This document shows positions 1-4,857 of a stretch of 6,221 nt of DNA, in pieces (the first letter of the stretch is position 1; every line of letters starts with the position of its first letter). The notes beneath the pieces were generated by a model. The model worked only from the letters and a program-made list of their open reading frames with translations, made no database searches and was not told where the DNA came from. Made by a program: the position numbers and the translations under genes. The stretch is from an uncultured bacterium. GTDB taxonomy: Bacteria > Patescibacteriota > Minisyncoccia > Phycocordibacterales > UBA9973. The stretch covers positions 1 through 6,221 of the forward strand of contig CAINWY010000020.1 of NCBI GenBank assembly GCA_903854645.1, written 5' to 3'.

Positions 1-618
1 AAAAAGAAAAGTGTAATTTTAAATCTAAAGAAGGAAATGCTCTCATATGCTTCGAAGAAAGAATTCGAAAAAGCAGGAGAGATCAAGAATAAAATTTTTG
101 CTTTGAATCATATAAATGATGTTTCTCTTATAAAAGGTGATTTACTAGATGCTAGGAATTCTAAATTAGAAACAAATAGAATAGAAGCGTATGACATTGC
201 TCATATGAGTGGCAAAAATATGGTGGGAGTGATGACTGTAATAGAAGATGGAGAAGTAAACAAAAATGAATATAGAAAGTTTATAATTCGTACACAGGAT
301 GGTGCCAATGATACAGGAGCATTAGAGGAAATTCTTTCTCGTAGATTTCGTCATATAGAGTGGGGATTACCCAATTTAGTGGTAGTTGATGGTAGTACAG
401 CACAGATTAATGTGGCAAAAAGGGTGCTTAGTCGGTATCAGTTTGATATACCAATAGTCGGAGTTGTTAAAGACGAAAGACATAAACCAAAAGCTATAAT
501 AGGAGATGAAGGGATTATCAAAGTTTATAAAAAAGATATTTTGCTTTCAAACAGTGAGGCTCATAGATTTGCTATAACCTTTCATAAGCAAAAAAGGAAT
601 AAGAGCTTTTTAAAATAA
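1..618 (+). CDS. uvrC: UvrABC excinuclease subunit C, C-terminal part (5'-truncated by window edge)
   Basis: UvrC makes the dual incisions around a DNA lesion in nucleotide excision repair, with UvrA and UvrB, in the cytoplasm. The frame is open from base 1, so the start lies outside the window; 205 residues remain. Residues ~10-38 of the fragment form a UVR (UvrB-binding) motif, including ASKKEFEKAGEIKNKI. The RNase H-like nuclease domain follows. It has YDIAHMSG (Asp at 193-195), NDTGALEEIL, the strand-turn LVVVDGSTAQ (second Asp) and EAHRFAITFH (His). These correspond to the known D, D and H catalytic residues of UvrC. The protein stops about 16 residues after that His, so the usual C-terminal tandem helix-hairpin-helix domain is absent. 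No remnant of it lies in the 25 nt before ddl, so this looks like a naturally short form. Family identity is certain; the missing N-terminal GIY-YIG domain is presumed to be upstream. Confidence 0.95.
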   Translation, partial: KKKSVILNLKKEMLSYASKKEFEKAGEIKNKIFALNHINDVSLIKGDLLDARNSKLETNRIEAYDIAHMSGKNMVGVMTVIEDGEVNKNEYRKFIIRTQDGANDTGALEEILSRRFRHIEWGLPNLVVVDGSTAQINVAKRVLSRYQFDIPIVGVVKDERHKPKAIIGDEGIIKVYKKDILLSNSEAHRFAITFHKQKRNKSFLK

Positions 619-626
619 CTTTTTAT

Positions 627-635
627 TGATATAAT
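627..635 (+). promoter_or_regulatory. Extended -10 promoter for ddl-gpsA
   Basis: TGA followed by a perfect TATAAT (630-635) forms a TGN-extended -10 box. The ddl ATG begins 8 nt later, so a start site 7-8 nt downstream of the box would give an mRNA with a leader of about 0-2 nt. The -35 region is poor (T-rich only), as expected for an extended -10 promoter. It lies in the 25-nt gap after uvrC, with no terminator between, so ddl could also be read from upstream. Seen by pattern only. Confidence 0.6.
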
Positions 636-643
636 AGTTTAAT

Positions 644-1645
644 ATGATAAAAGTTGGGGTAATTCGTGGGGGAATAAGCTCTGAATATGAAGTATCACTT
701 AAAACAGGAAGTAACGTCCTTTCCCATCTACGATCGGATAAATTAAATAAAAAATATAATGCTATAGATATATTTATCGACAAAGAAGGGACTTGGCACA
801 TAAAAGGGAGGCCAGTATCTATTCTAGATGTATATAACTCTGTAGATGTCGTTTTCAATGCACTCCATGGAGACTTTGGTGAGGATGGTAAAGTTCAACA
901 GATGCTTGATCAATGGAAGATACCATATACTGGTTCAGATGCTTTTGCGTCGGCTCTTGGTTATAATAAAGTTCTAGCCAAAGAGCAGTTTATTTCTCTG
1001 GGTATAAAAACACCAAGCTATATCGCTATAGAAAAATATGAAGAAGAAAAAAATTTGGATATTGAAAAATATTCTAAAAAGATAGCAACGCAGATACACT
1101 CAAAACTTTCACCACCCTGGATAATTAAACCGCTTTCGGGTGGTTCTTCTGTTGGTATGAAAATAGCAAAGACTTACCCAGAGCTTATAGAGGCCTTCCT
1201 TGATGGTATTAATAATGATGTAGATGTATTAGTAGAAGAGATGATCCCAGGTAGAGAGGCTACAGTCGGTGTCATAAATAATTTTAGAAATAAAAATATA
1301 TATGTTCTCCCAACTGTTGAGATACGTCTAGATAAGAGTAAAAACTTTTTTGATTTTGATGCGAAGTATAAAGGTTTATCAGAGGAGATTTGCCCAGGTA
1401 ATTTCTCTACAAATGAAAAGATTGAACTTGAAAGGTTAGCTGGTCTTATTCATACTGGACTTAATCTCGATCATTACTCAAGGAGTGATTTTATTATTAA
1501 TCCAAGGAAAGGTATATATGCGCTGGAGGTGAATACGTTGCCAGGGCTTACAGATGAATCTATTATTCCTAAGATGTTAAATGCAGTAGGAGCAGATGTT
1601 CCAACATTTATCGACCATATTATAAAGCTTGCTCTAAAAAGATAA
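644..1645 (+). CDS. ddl: D-alanine--D-alanine ligase
   Basis: Joins two D-alanines using ATP to make the dipeptide that ends the peptidoglycan stem peptide; cytoplasmic, ATP-grasp fold. The 333-aa length is normal to slightly long. N-terminal domain: GGISSEYEVSLKTG (Glu14, substrate side), then HGDFGEDGKVQQ (75-86) and YTGSDAFASALGYNK with Lys109. ATP-grasp region: IKPLSGGSSVGM (161-172; Lys162 and the Ser/Gly loop), VEEMIPGREA (197-206), the omega-loop-like FDFDAKYKG with Lys241-Tyr242, and the metal-binding end SDFII (Asp282) and LEVNTLPGLT (Glu295, Asn297). All key positions are kept, so it should be active. The ATG at 644 places the family's usual N-terminal strand (IKVGVIRGG) at the start; no Shine-Dalgarno is visible, consistent with the promoter abutting the ATG. 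It is followed after 2 nt by gpsA, probably as one transcript. Unlike in many bacteria, it is not inside a mur/fts cluster here. Confidence 0.96.
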   Translation: MIKVGVIRGGISSEYEVSLKTGSNVLSHLRSDKLNKKYNAIDIFIDKEGTWHIKGRPVSILDVYNSVDVVFNALHGDFGEDGKVQQMLDQWKIPYTGSDAFASALGYNKVLAKEQFISLGIKTPSYIAIEKYEEEKNLDIEKYSKKIATQIHSKLSPPWIIKPLSGGSSVGMKIAKTYPELIEAFLDGINNDVDVLVEEMIPGREATVGVINNFRNKNIYVLPTVEIRLDKSKNFFDFDAKYKGLSEEICPGNFSTNEKIELERLAGLIHTGLNLDHYSRSDFIINPRKGIYALEVNTLPGLTDESIIPKMLNAVGADVPTFIDHIIKLALKR

Positions 1646-1647
1646 AA

Positions 1648-2484
1648 ATGAAAATTACTATATTGGGCTATGGTTCTTTTGGCTCTGCTATTGCTTCACG
1701 ATTAGCTTTAAATAATCATACGATATTGAAGAATGTTATTAAAGATAGTGATGTAATCTTGATAGCAGTTCCTTCCTATGCTGTTTCAGGTGTATTAAAT
1801 TCTCATAAAGACGAAATTACAAATCAAAAGATTATCATTTGCTCTAAGGGCTTTGATAAAAGTGGTGATTTATTTTCAAAAGTATTAGAAAAACAGTTTC
1901 CTCAAAATCAGATTTATTTTTTATATGGTCCCACACTGGCAGATGAACTTCAGAGGGGAATATTTTCTGTTATGGTGCTCGCAGGAGGAAAAGGAAAAGA
2001 AGATTTAAAAAAGCAAATTGAGCTAGATAATCTATACATAGAATTATCTGATGATATAGTTGGAGTCCAGGTAGGGTCAGCCCTAAAGAATACCGTTGGA
2101 ATATTTGTGGGCCTTGTAGAAGGAGCAGGGTTTGGAGAGAATACTCAAGCATTTATATATTCAAAAGGCTTACGCGAAATACAAAAAATTGGGTTATATT
2201 TAGGCGCACAGCCTGAAACATTTTTAGGCTTTACTTGTGCGGGTGACTTATTTTTAAGATCTAGAAGTAGAATACTAGGAATTGAAATAGGTAAGGGGAG
2301 AAGCTTTGAGGAAGTATCCATAGAAATGACTTATCCTAAAGAAGGAATATCTTCTCTTAAATGTATTTTGAAAAAAGAAAACAATCTAGATATGGATTTG
2401 AGATTTTTTAAATTAATTCACTCTGTTATATTTGAGGGAATGAAAGTCGAAGATGCTGTAAAGAAATTAGCAGAAATGAATTAA
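1648..2484 (+). CDS. gpsA: Glycerol-3-phosphate dehydrogenase [NAD(P)+], short form
   Basis: Reduces dihydroxyacetone phosphate to sn-glycerol-3-phosphate, the backbone of phospholipids; cytoplasmic. Evidence: N-terminal dinucleotide motif ILGYGSFGSAIA (5-16), VILIAVPSYAV (36-46), SKGF (66-69), YGPTLADE (93-100), the catalytic region ALKNTVGIFVGLVEGAGFGENTQA with Lys147, the SKGLREI helix, TFLGFTCAGDL (Asp200) and SRSR (205-208). At 278 aa it is some 50-60 residues shorter than typical GpsA (E. coli 339). Most of the loss lies between the first Rossmann helix (LALNNH) and the VILIAVPS strand, where only about 10 residues replace about 50; this part normally continues the NAD(P)H site. The stretch between GDL and SR is also about 5 residues shorter, and the family's SRN reads SRS. 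The start is 2 nt after the ddl stop, with no Shine-Dalgarno; translational coupling is likely. Family is clear; cofactor preference and activity are uncertain. Confidence 0.88.
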   Translation: MKITILGYGSFGSAIASRLALNNHTILKNVIKDSDVILIAVPSYAVSGVLNSHKDEITNQKIIICSKGFDKSGDLFSKVLEKQFPQNQIYFLYGPTLADELQRGIFSVMVLAGGKGKEDLKKQIELDNLYIELSDDIVGVQVGSALKNTVGIFVGLVEGAGFGENTQAFIYSKGLREIQKIGLYLGAQPETFLGFTCAGDLFLRSRSRILGIEIGKGRSFEEVSIEMTYPKEGISSLKCILKKENNLDMDLRFFKLIHSVIFEGMKVEDAVKKLAEMN

Positions 2485-2485
2485 A

Positions 2486-3127
2486 TTATTGAACTATTTC
2501 TTTTTTACGGAAAATATCAATTATATAAAAAACATAATTTGTTCCTTTTCCAGAAATATTGAAAAGTATTGCAAGTGTAAATAATACTAATGCAATGTTG
2601 ATACTATAGAAAGAAACAAGTATAGCAAGTACTGCCGATATGATAGGGAATATTATATGCATTAAGGCGTGCTCATTTTCAGTTTTTGTAAATGGGGCAT
2701 TTTCGATTGTTTGAGAATTGATAGCATAGCTGCGCATTGCAAAAAGTGAAAAACCAATCAATATAATATTTATAGCAAAAAATATGATAGATGTTTGTGT
2801 GTATATGTAAGTACCCAAAAGATGAGAAGAGAATGGAACAAGTCCTACAAGAAAAAAGAATACGCCATTTAAATTTGCAAATTTTGCATCAATATTTTTT
2901 ACTAAGACTGAAGCGATGAAGTGATGGCTTCTCCAATAAGTAAAAAGTAATGAGAAGCTAAGTAAATAGCTCAAGAAAAGAGGATACATACTCACAAGAG
3001 AATGCAAAAGGGTATTATTTGTTATAATCCCTGTATATTCAGGAACACGTAATTCAAAAACGAGTATTGTCATAACGATAGCGAATATACTGTCTGCTAA
3101 TTGGTCTAATCTAAATTGTTTCATCAT
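2486..3127 (-). CDS. TMEM175/DUF1211-family membrane protein (putative cation channel)
   Basis: 213 aa with six hydrophobic helices at roughly 12-28, 42-64, 86-107, 112-131, 156-174 and 175-192. This matches bacterial TMEM175-like proteins, one six-helix unit per chain; characterised members are tetrameric potassium-permeable channels. Family hallmarks: the N-terminal RLDQLADSIFAIVMTILVFEL, which aligns with the RxxxFSD...FAI...LLVLEL signature of helix 1; YWRSHH (64-69) at the end of helix 2; and LNGVFFFLVGLVPFSSHLLG (86-105) in helix 3. The signature FSD is LAD here (10-12), with Arg6 and Asp12 kept. A short basic tail (FRKKE) ends the chain. The ATG at 3127 is followed at once by a second ATG; the promoter is 6 nt upstream. 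It faces gpsA tail-to-tail with a 1-nt gap. Membrane topology and family are well supported; ion selectivity cannot be read from sequence. Confidence 0.83.
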   Translation of the reverse strand: MMKQFRLDQLADSIFAIVMTILVFELRVPEYTGIITNNTLLHSLVSMYPLFLSYLLSFSLLFTYWRSHHFIASVLVKNIDAKFANLNGVFFFLVGLVPFSSHLLGTYIYTQTSIIFFAINIILIGFSLFAMRSYAINSQTIENAPFTKTENEHALMHIIFPIISAVLAILVSFYSINIALVLFTLAILFNISGKGTNYVFYIIDIFRKKEIVQ

Positions 3128-3133
3128 AAGTTG

Positions 3134-3142
3134 ATTGTAGCA
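3134..3142 (-). promoter_or_regulatory. Extended -10 promoter of the TMEM175-like gene
   Basis: On the minus strand TGC-TACAAT forms an extended -10 box, followed by 6 nt (CAACTT) and then the ATG at 3127. A TTGTCG that could act as a -35 lies 15 nt upstream of the box, a short spacing. The expected start site falls at the first or second ATG, so a leaderless mRNA is predicted. Confidence 0.55.
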
Positions 3143-3160
3143 TATTTTCTATATCGACAA

Positions 3161-3192
3161 AATAAAAAAGCACACGGTAATCTGTGTGCCTT
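3161..3192 (-). terminator. Rho-independent terminator (minus strand)
   Basis: GCACAC (3170-3175) and GTGTGC (3184-3189) form a perfect 6-bp stem with an 8-nt loop. On the minus strand the stem is followed by six Ts (3169-3164) and more T-rich sequence, the classic form. On the plus strand only CCTTT follows, so the minus-strand reading is much stronger. It would end transcription coming from engB or from a separate transcript in 3200-3500, and it insulates the TMEM175-like gene's promoter just downstream. Confidence 0.75.
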
Positions 3193-3455
3193 TAAACGTT
3201 ACAAGACATTAAAGTCTGGGAAGAATGTATATGCTCTACCTCATTAATGAACAGGATATTTCATCTTAAAAACAATATCTTTGTGATATTATCTCTTATA
3301 AAGAGAAATTTGAATCCAGGACGACTAACCTCCGACGTCATAAAGCATAGGGACAAGAGCTAGTTAAAGGGGACTCCAGGGAGGATCACAATAACTTCTT
3401 CTTTGGTGATTTTTTGATCTGCTAATCCAGTTGGGATCCAATCTACTACATACAT
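3164..3455 (-). ncRNA. Candidate structured transcript in the engB-downstream intergenic region
   Basis: The 382 nt between the TMEM175-like gene and engB (3128-3509) hold no recognised gene. They are not featureless: on the minus strand there is a GC-richer patch (about 3310-3390), then hairpins at 3292-3306 (6 bp, 3-nt loop) and 3274-3290 (AATATC/GATATT, 5-nt loop, with T5 just after it on the minus strand), a 4-bp AGAC/GTCT hairpin at 3204-3217, and finally the strong terminator. A GC-rich island with hairpins and its own terminator in AT-rich DNA is how small RNA genes often look. I looked for tmRNA, RNase P RNA, SRP RNA and tRNA signatures and found none. It may instead be an untranslated engB tail carrying a tiny ORF. 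The 5' end is a guess. Confidence 0.25.
3360..3455 (-). CDS. Possible 31-aa small protein
   Basis: The minus-strand ORF from ATG 3455 to TAG 3360 reads MYVVDWIPTG...EEVIVILPGVPFN. The composition is protein-like (an acidic/basic turn followed by a hydrophobic beta-strand pattern), which is unusual for chance AT-rich DNA. An in-frame TAA lies upstream, and after the TAG the frame stays open for 21 more codons, so a decayed longer gene is also possible. There is no Shine-Dalgarno and no clear -10 at the 6-8 nt spacing used by its neighbours. No family is recognised. It overlaps the candidate RNA and may be its coding part. Confidence 0.25.
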   Translation of the reverse strand: MYVVDWIPTGLADQKITKEEVIVILPGVPFN

Positions 3456-3509
3456 AAATATCAATTTAATTTATTCTACATTAACATAGATATTCAATAT
3501 AATCAAGCT

Positions 3510-4079
3510 CTATTTAAGAATAGCATCTACAAGTTCATCTCTACCTTTTTTGGTCTTATTTGAGAAGGGTATTATAGGATAAGCGTCTCCCACCATTTTT
3601 TTTAGTAGAACCATATTTTTATGATAATCACTTTGAGTCATTCTATCTATCTTATTTGCTACAATTACAAAATCTTTGTGGTGATTTATGAGTTCATTAA
3701 ACATTAATATATCTTTGTCCGTCATACCCACCGTTAAGTCTATAATAAGCACAACCTTCTTTTGTGTATAAATCGAATTGAATAGATAAGAGTCTATAAG
3801 TACTCCTATTTTCTCTCTCCCTAAACCAGAGGCACGCGCAAAGCCGTATCCAGGAAGATCAACAAAATAATATGCATTGTTTACAAGGAAGATATTTATC
3901 TCCTGTGTTCTACCGGGAAAGGAACTAGTGCGAGAAGCACTACTTTGAGTAAGGGTATTTATAAGGCTTGATTTACCTACATTTGAACGCCCCACGAAGG
4001 CTATCTGAGGTACACCATCAGCTAGTATCTCATCATCACCGACGAGCCCTTTTATAAACTTGGTTGAACTAATCTTCAT
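3510..4079 (-). CDS. engB: Ribosome biogenesis GTP-binding protein EngB/YsxC
   Basis: GTPase of the TrmE-Era-EngA-EngB superfamily needed for late assembly of the large ribosomal subunit; cytoplasmic. The 189-aa length is typical. In order: G1/P-loop GRSNVGKS (30-37); G2 region SFPGRTQEINIF (53-64), where the family has PGxTQ; G3 DLPGYGFA (74-81), diagnostic of EngB; G4 NKID (142-145), where many members have TKxD; G5 SNK (173-175). All nucleotide-binding motifs are intact. The ATG at 4079 places the MKI...KFIKGL leader about 25 residues before the first strand, as usual. An extended -10 sits 6 nt upstream, so a leaderless mRNA is predicted. The gene is divergent from the hemerythrin gene across a short shared promoter region. 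No terminator directly follows; the first is at 3161-3192. Confidence 0.96.
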   Translation of the reverse strand: MKISSTKFIKGLVGDDEILADGVPQIAFVGRSNVGKSSLINTLTQSSASRTSSFPGRTQEINIFLVNNAYYFVDLPGYGFARASGLGREKIGVLIDSYLFNSIYTQKKVVLIIDLTVGMTDKDILMFNELINHHKDFVIVANKIDRMTQSDYHKNMVLLKKMVGDAYPIIPFSNKTKKGRDELVDAILK

Positions 4080-4085
4080 AAGACT

Positions 4086-4094
4086 ATCTTAGCA
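4086..4094 (-). promoter_or_regulatory. Extended -10 promoter of engB
   Basis: On the minus strand TGC-TAAGAT is followed by 6 nt (AGTCTT) and the engB ATG at 4079. Layout and spacing are the same as for the TMEM175-like gene. No convincing -35 is seen. The start site is predicted at or next to the ATG. Confidence 0.5.
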
Positions 4095-4129
4095 GAAAAG
4101 TACTTTTGAAGCGAAGATTTCAAATATTA

Positions 4130-4138
4130 TGGTATTAT
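4130..4138 (+). promoter_or_regulatory. Possible extended -10 promoter of the hemerythrin gene
   Basis: TGG-TATTAT forms a TGN-extended -10 box 31 nt before the preferred ATG (4170), predicting a leader of about 25 nt. The upstream ATG at 4137 overlaps this box and so could not be translated from this promoter, which supports the later start. The region is very AT-rich, so chance -10-like matches are common. Confidence 0.35.
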
Positions 4139-4169
4139 GTGGATAATAATATTAATTAAACAAAATTAT

Positions 4170-4592
4170 ATGGCAATTCATTTTGAATGGACAGAAGATA
4201 TATCAGTTGGTAATGAGATTATTGATGGTCAACACAAAAGATTATTAGATCAAATCAATAAAATATTTGATGAGATTTTTTCAGGAGTTGATCATGAAAA
4301 AGTTAAAGAAGCAATACAATTTTTAGATAAGTATATACAGGAGCATTTTACTTACGAGGAAACTTATATGACAAATATAAATTATCCACACTTAATAGAA
4401 CATAAAAATTTGCATCATGAATTTATACAGAAATATTATAAATTTAAAGAAGATTTCAATACTGGTATAAACAAAGAAACATTACTTCTTGAAATAGAAA
4501 GCTATATAGGATTATGGTGGGTAAATCACATAGCTAAAGAAGACAAAAGGTATCAACTTTATTTGATTGATTCTAATAAAAAAATAAAATAG
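4170..4592 (+). CDS. Bacteriohemerythrin (single-domain, O2-binding di-iron protein)
   Basis: 140-aa four-helix-bundle protein that binds O2 at a di-iron centre; in bacteria it serves in oxygen storage, delivery or sensing. The full ligand set is present in order: His22 (IIDGQH), His59 and Glu63 (HFTYE), His78 and His82 (HKNLH), His120 and Asp125 (HIAKED). The family opening 'W-T-x-x-x-S-V-G-x-x-x-I-D-x-Q-H' is matched by WTEDISVGNEIIDGQH (7-22). The start is chosen at 4170 (MAIHFEW) because it fits the family N-terminus. An in-frame ATG at 4137 would add 11 odd hydrophobic residues (MWIIILIKQNY) and lies inside the probable promoter. There is no fused signalling domain, so this is a stand-alone binding protein. 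The coding sequence is very AT-rich, like the host genes. It ends just before the inverted-repeat region and mobile-element boundary, so it may be the last host gene on this side. Confidence 0.93.
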   Translation: MAIHFEWTEDISVGNEIIDGQHKRLLDQINKIFDEIFSGVDHEKVKEAIQFLDKYIQEHFTYEETYMTNINYPHLIEHKNLHHEFIQKYYKFKEDFNTGINKETLLLEIESYIGLWWVNHIAKEDKRYQLYLIDSNKKIK

Positions 4593-4640
4593 TTATATAG
4601 CGGACCATAGTACATTTCTCGAACCCTACAGGTTCAGTAC

Positions 4641-4678
4641 ACCTTTTCCATTCGTGAGTACACTCATATGGAAAAGGT
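4641..4678. repeat. 11-bp perfect hairpin with inner stem
   Basis: ACCTTTTCCAT (4641-4651) pairs perfectly with ATGGAAAAGGT (4668-4678). Inside, TGAG (4655-4658) and CTCA (4663-4666) form a second stem with a TACA tetraloop. TT follows the plus-strand stem (GGTTTTCG), so a weak Rho-independent terminator for the hemerythrin transcript is one possible role. Confidence 0.8.
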
Positions 4679-4693
4679 TTTCGAGTCCGCTAC

Positions 4694-4715
4694 GAAAAGC
4701 ACACCAGTGCTTTTC
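4694..4715. repeat. 9-bp perfect hairpin
   Basis: GAAAAGCAC (4694-4702), loop ACCA, GTGCTTTTC (4707-4715). A perfect stem with a 4-nt loop. It is not followed by a T-run on either strand, so it is not a classic terminator. Confidence 0.8.
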
Positions 4716-4752
4716 TAAGGTCCACAAAAGTGTACGTCGTCGGAAAAATGGG

Positions 4753-4770
4753 TCGCGCGCTCGCGCGCGA
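4753..4770. repeat. CG-alternating hairpin
   Basis: TCGCGCG (4753-4759) and CGCGCGA (4764-4770) form a 7-bp stem with a CTCG loop. Alternating CG is very unusual in this AT-rich DNA and marks the right-hand, foreign-looking side. No T-run follows. Confidence 0.7.
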
Positions 4771-4794
4771 TAATCTGGCGGGGGTTAATAAAAT

Positions 4795-4827
4795 CCGAAT
4801 TAGGCTTTTGGGCTAATGCGAATTCGG
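4795..4827. repeat. Stem-loop CCGAATT/AATTCGG
   Basis: CCGAATT (4795-4801) pairs perfectly with AATTCGG (4821-4827). An overlapping inner pair, ATTAG (4799-4803) and CTAAT (4813-4817), gives an alternative or extended fold. It lies about 70 nt before the recombinase ATG and could be a recombinase or accessory-protein site. Confidence 0.6.
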
Positions 4828-4842
4828 TGGGTGGGCAATGGG
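4826..4842 (+). other. G-run tract, possible G-quadruplex
   Basis: Runs GG, GGG, GGG and GGG separated by T, T and CAAT, on the plus strand. Two full layers are possible; a third would need the first run to be longer. Rare in such AT-rich surroundings. Whether it folds is unknown. Confidence 0.35.
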
Positions 4843-4857
4843 TGCATAAATGAGATG

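Larger units (their letters stand above)
4598..4735. repeat. Nested inverted-repeat block with alternative folds
   Basis: Outer arms: TAGCGGAC (4598-4605) with GTCCGCTA (4685-4692), perfect 8 bp, stacked on CTCGAA (4618-4623) with TTCGAG (4680-4685). A competing, wider closure pairs GCGGACCATAG (4600-4610) with CTAAGGTCCAC (4715-4725), 9 of 11. Inside are GAACC/GGTTC (4621-4635), an 11-bp hairpin (4641-4678) and a 9-bp hairpin (4694-4715). AGTACAY recurs at 4609, 4636 and 4657, and GTGTAC lies at 4730-4735. So many perfect stems in about 140 nt will not arise by chance. It may be a structured RNA, a foldback or MITE-like element, a recombinase or att-related site, or a terminator cluster after hemerythrin. 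Confidence 0.7.

Noticed and set aside
610..858. Minus-strand 82-codon ORF across the uvrC-ddl junction
   Set aside because: It lies antisense to the well-supported start of ddl and its promoter, and no domain is recognisable.
1970..2152. Minus-strand 60-codon ORF inside gpsA
   Set aside because: Antisense shadow of the GpsA catalytic region, with low-complexity Leu-rich translation.
3310..3480. tRNA or tmRNA on the minus strand, prompted by a T-loop-like GGATTCAAAT
   Set aside because: The flanking bases do not form a T stem, and no matching acceptor, D arm or CCA end is found.
4137..4169. Upstream ATG start for the hemerythrin gene
   Set aside because: The 11 added residues do not fit the family N-terminus, and the ATG overlaps the likely -10 box.
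1..4592. Alternative genetic code (TGA as glycine, known in some candidate phyla)
   Set aside because: All genes read through with standard codons, and conserved glycines are encoded by GGN.
4668..4718. 16-codon plus-strand ORF (MEKVFESATKSTPVLF) in the inverted-repeat block
   Set aside because: It is made of the hairpin arms themselves; no Shine-Dalgarno or promoter fits, so a leader peptide is unsupported.
4598..4735. Integron attC site or CRISPR repeat
   Set aside because: No RYYYAAC/GTTRRRY core pair, no repeat-spacer periodicity, and the recombinase is a serine, not a tyrosine, enzyme.
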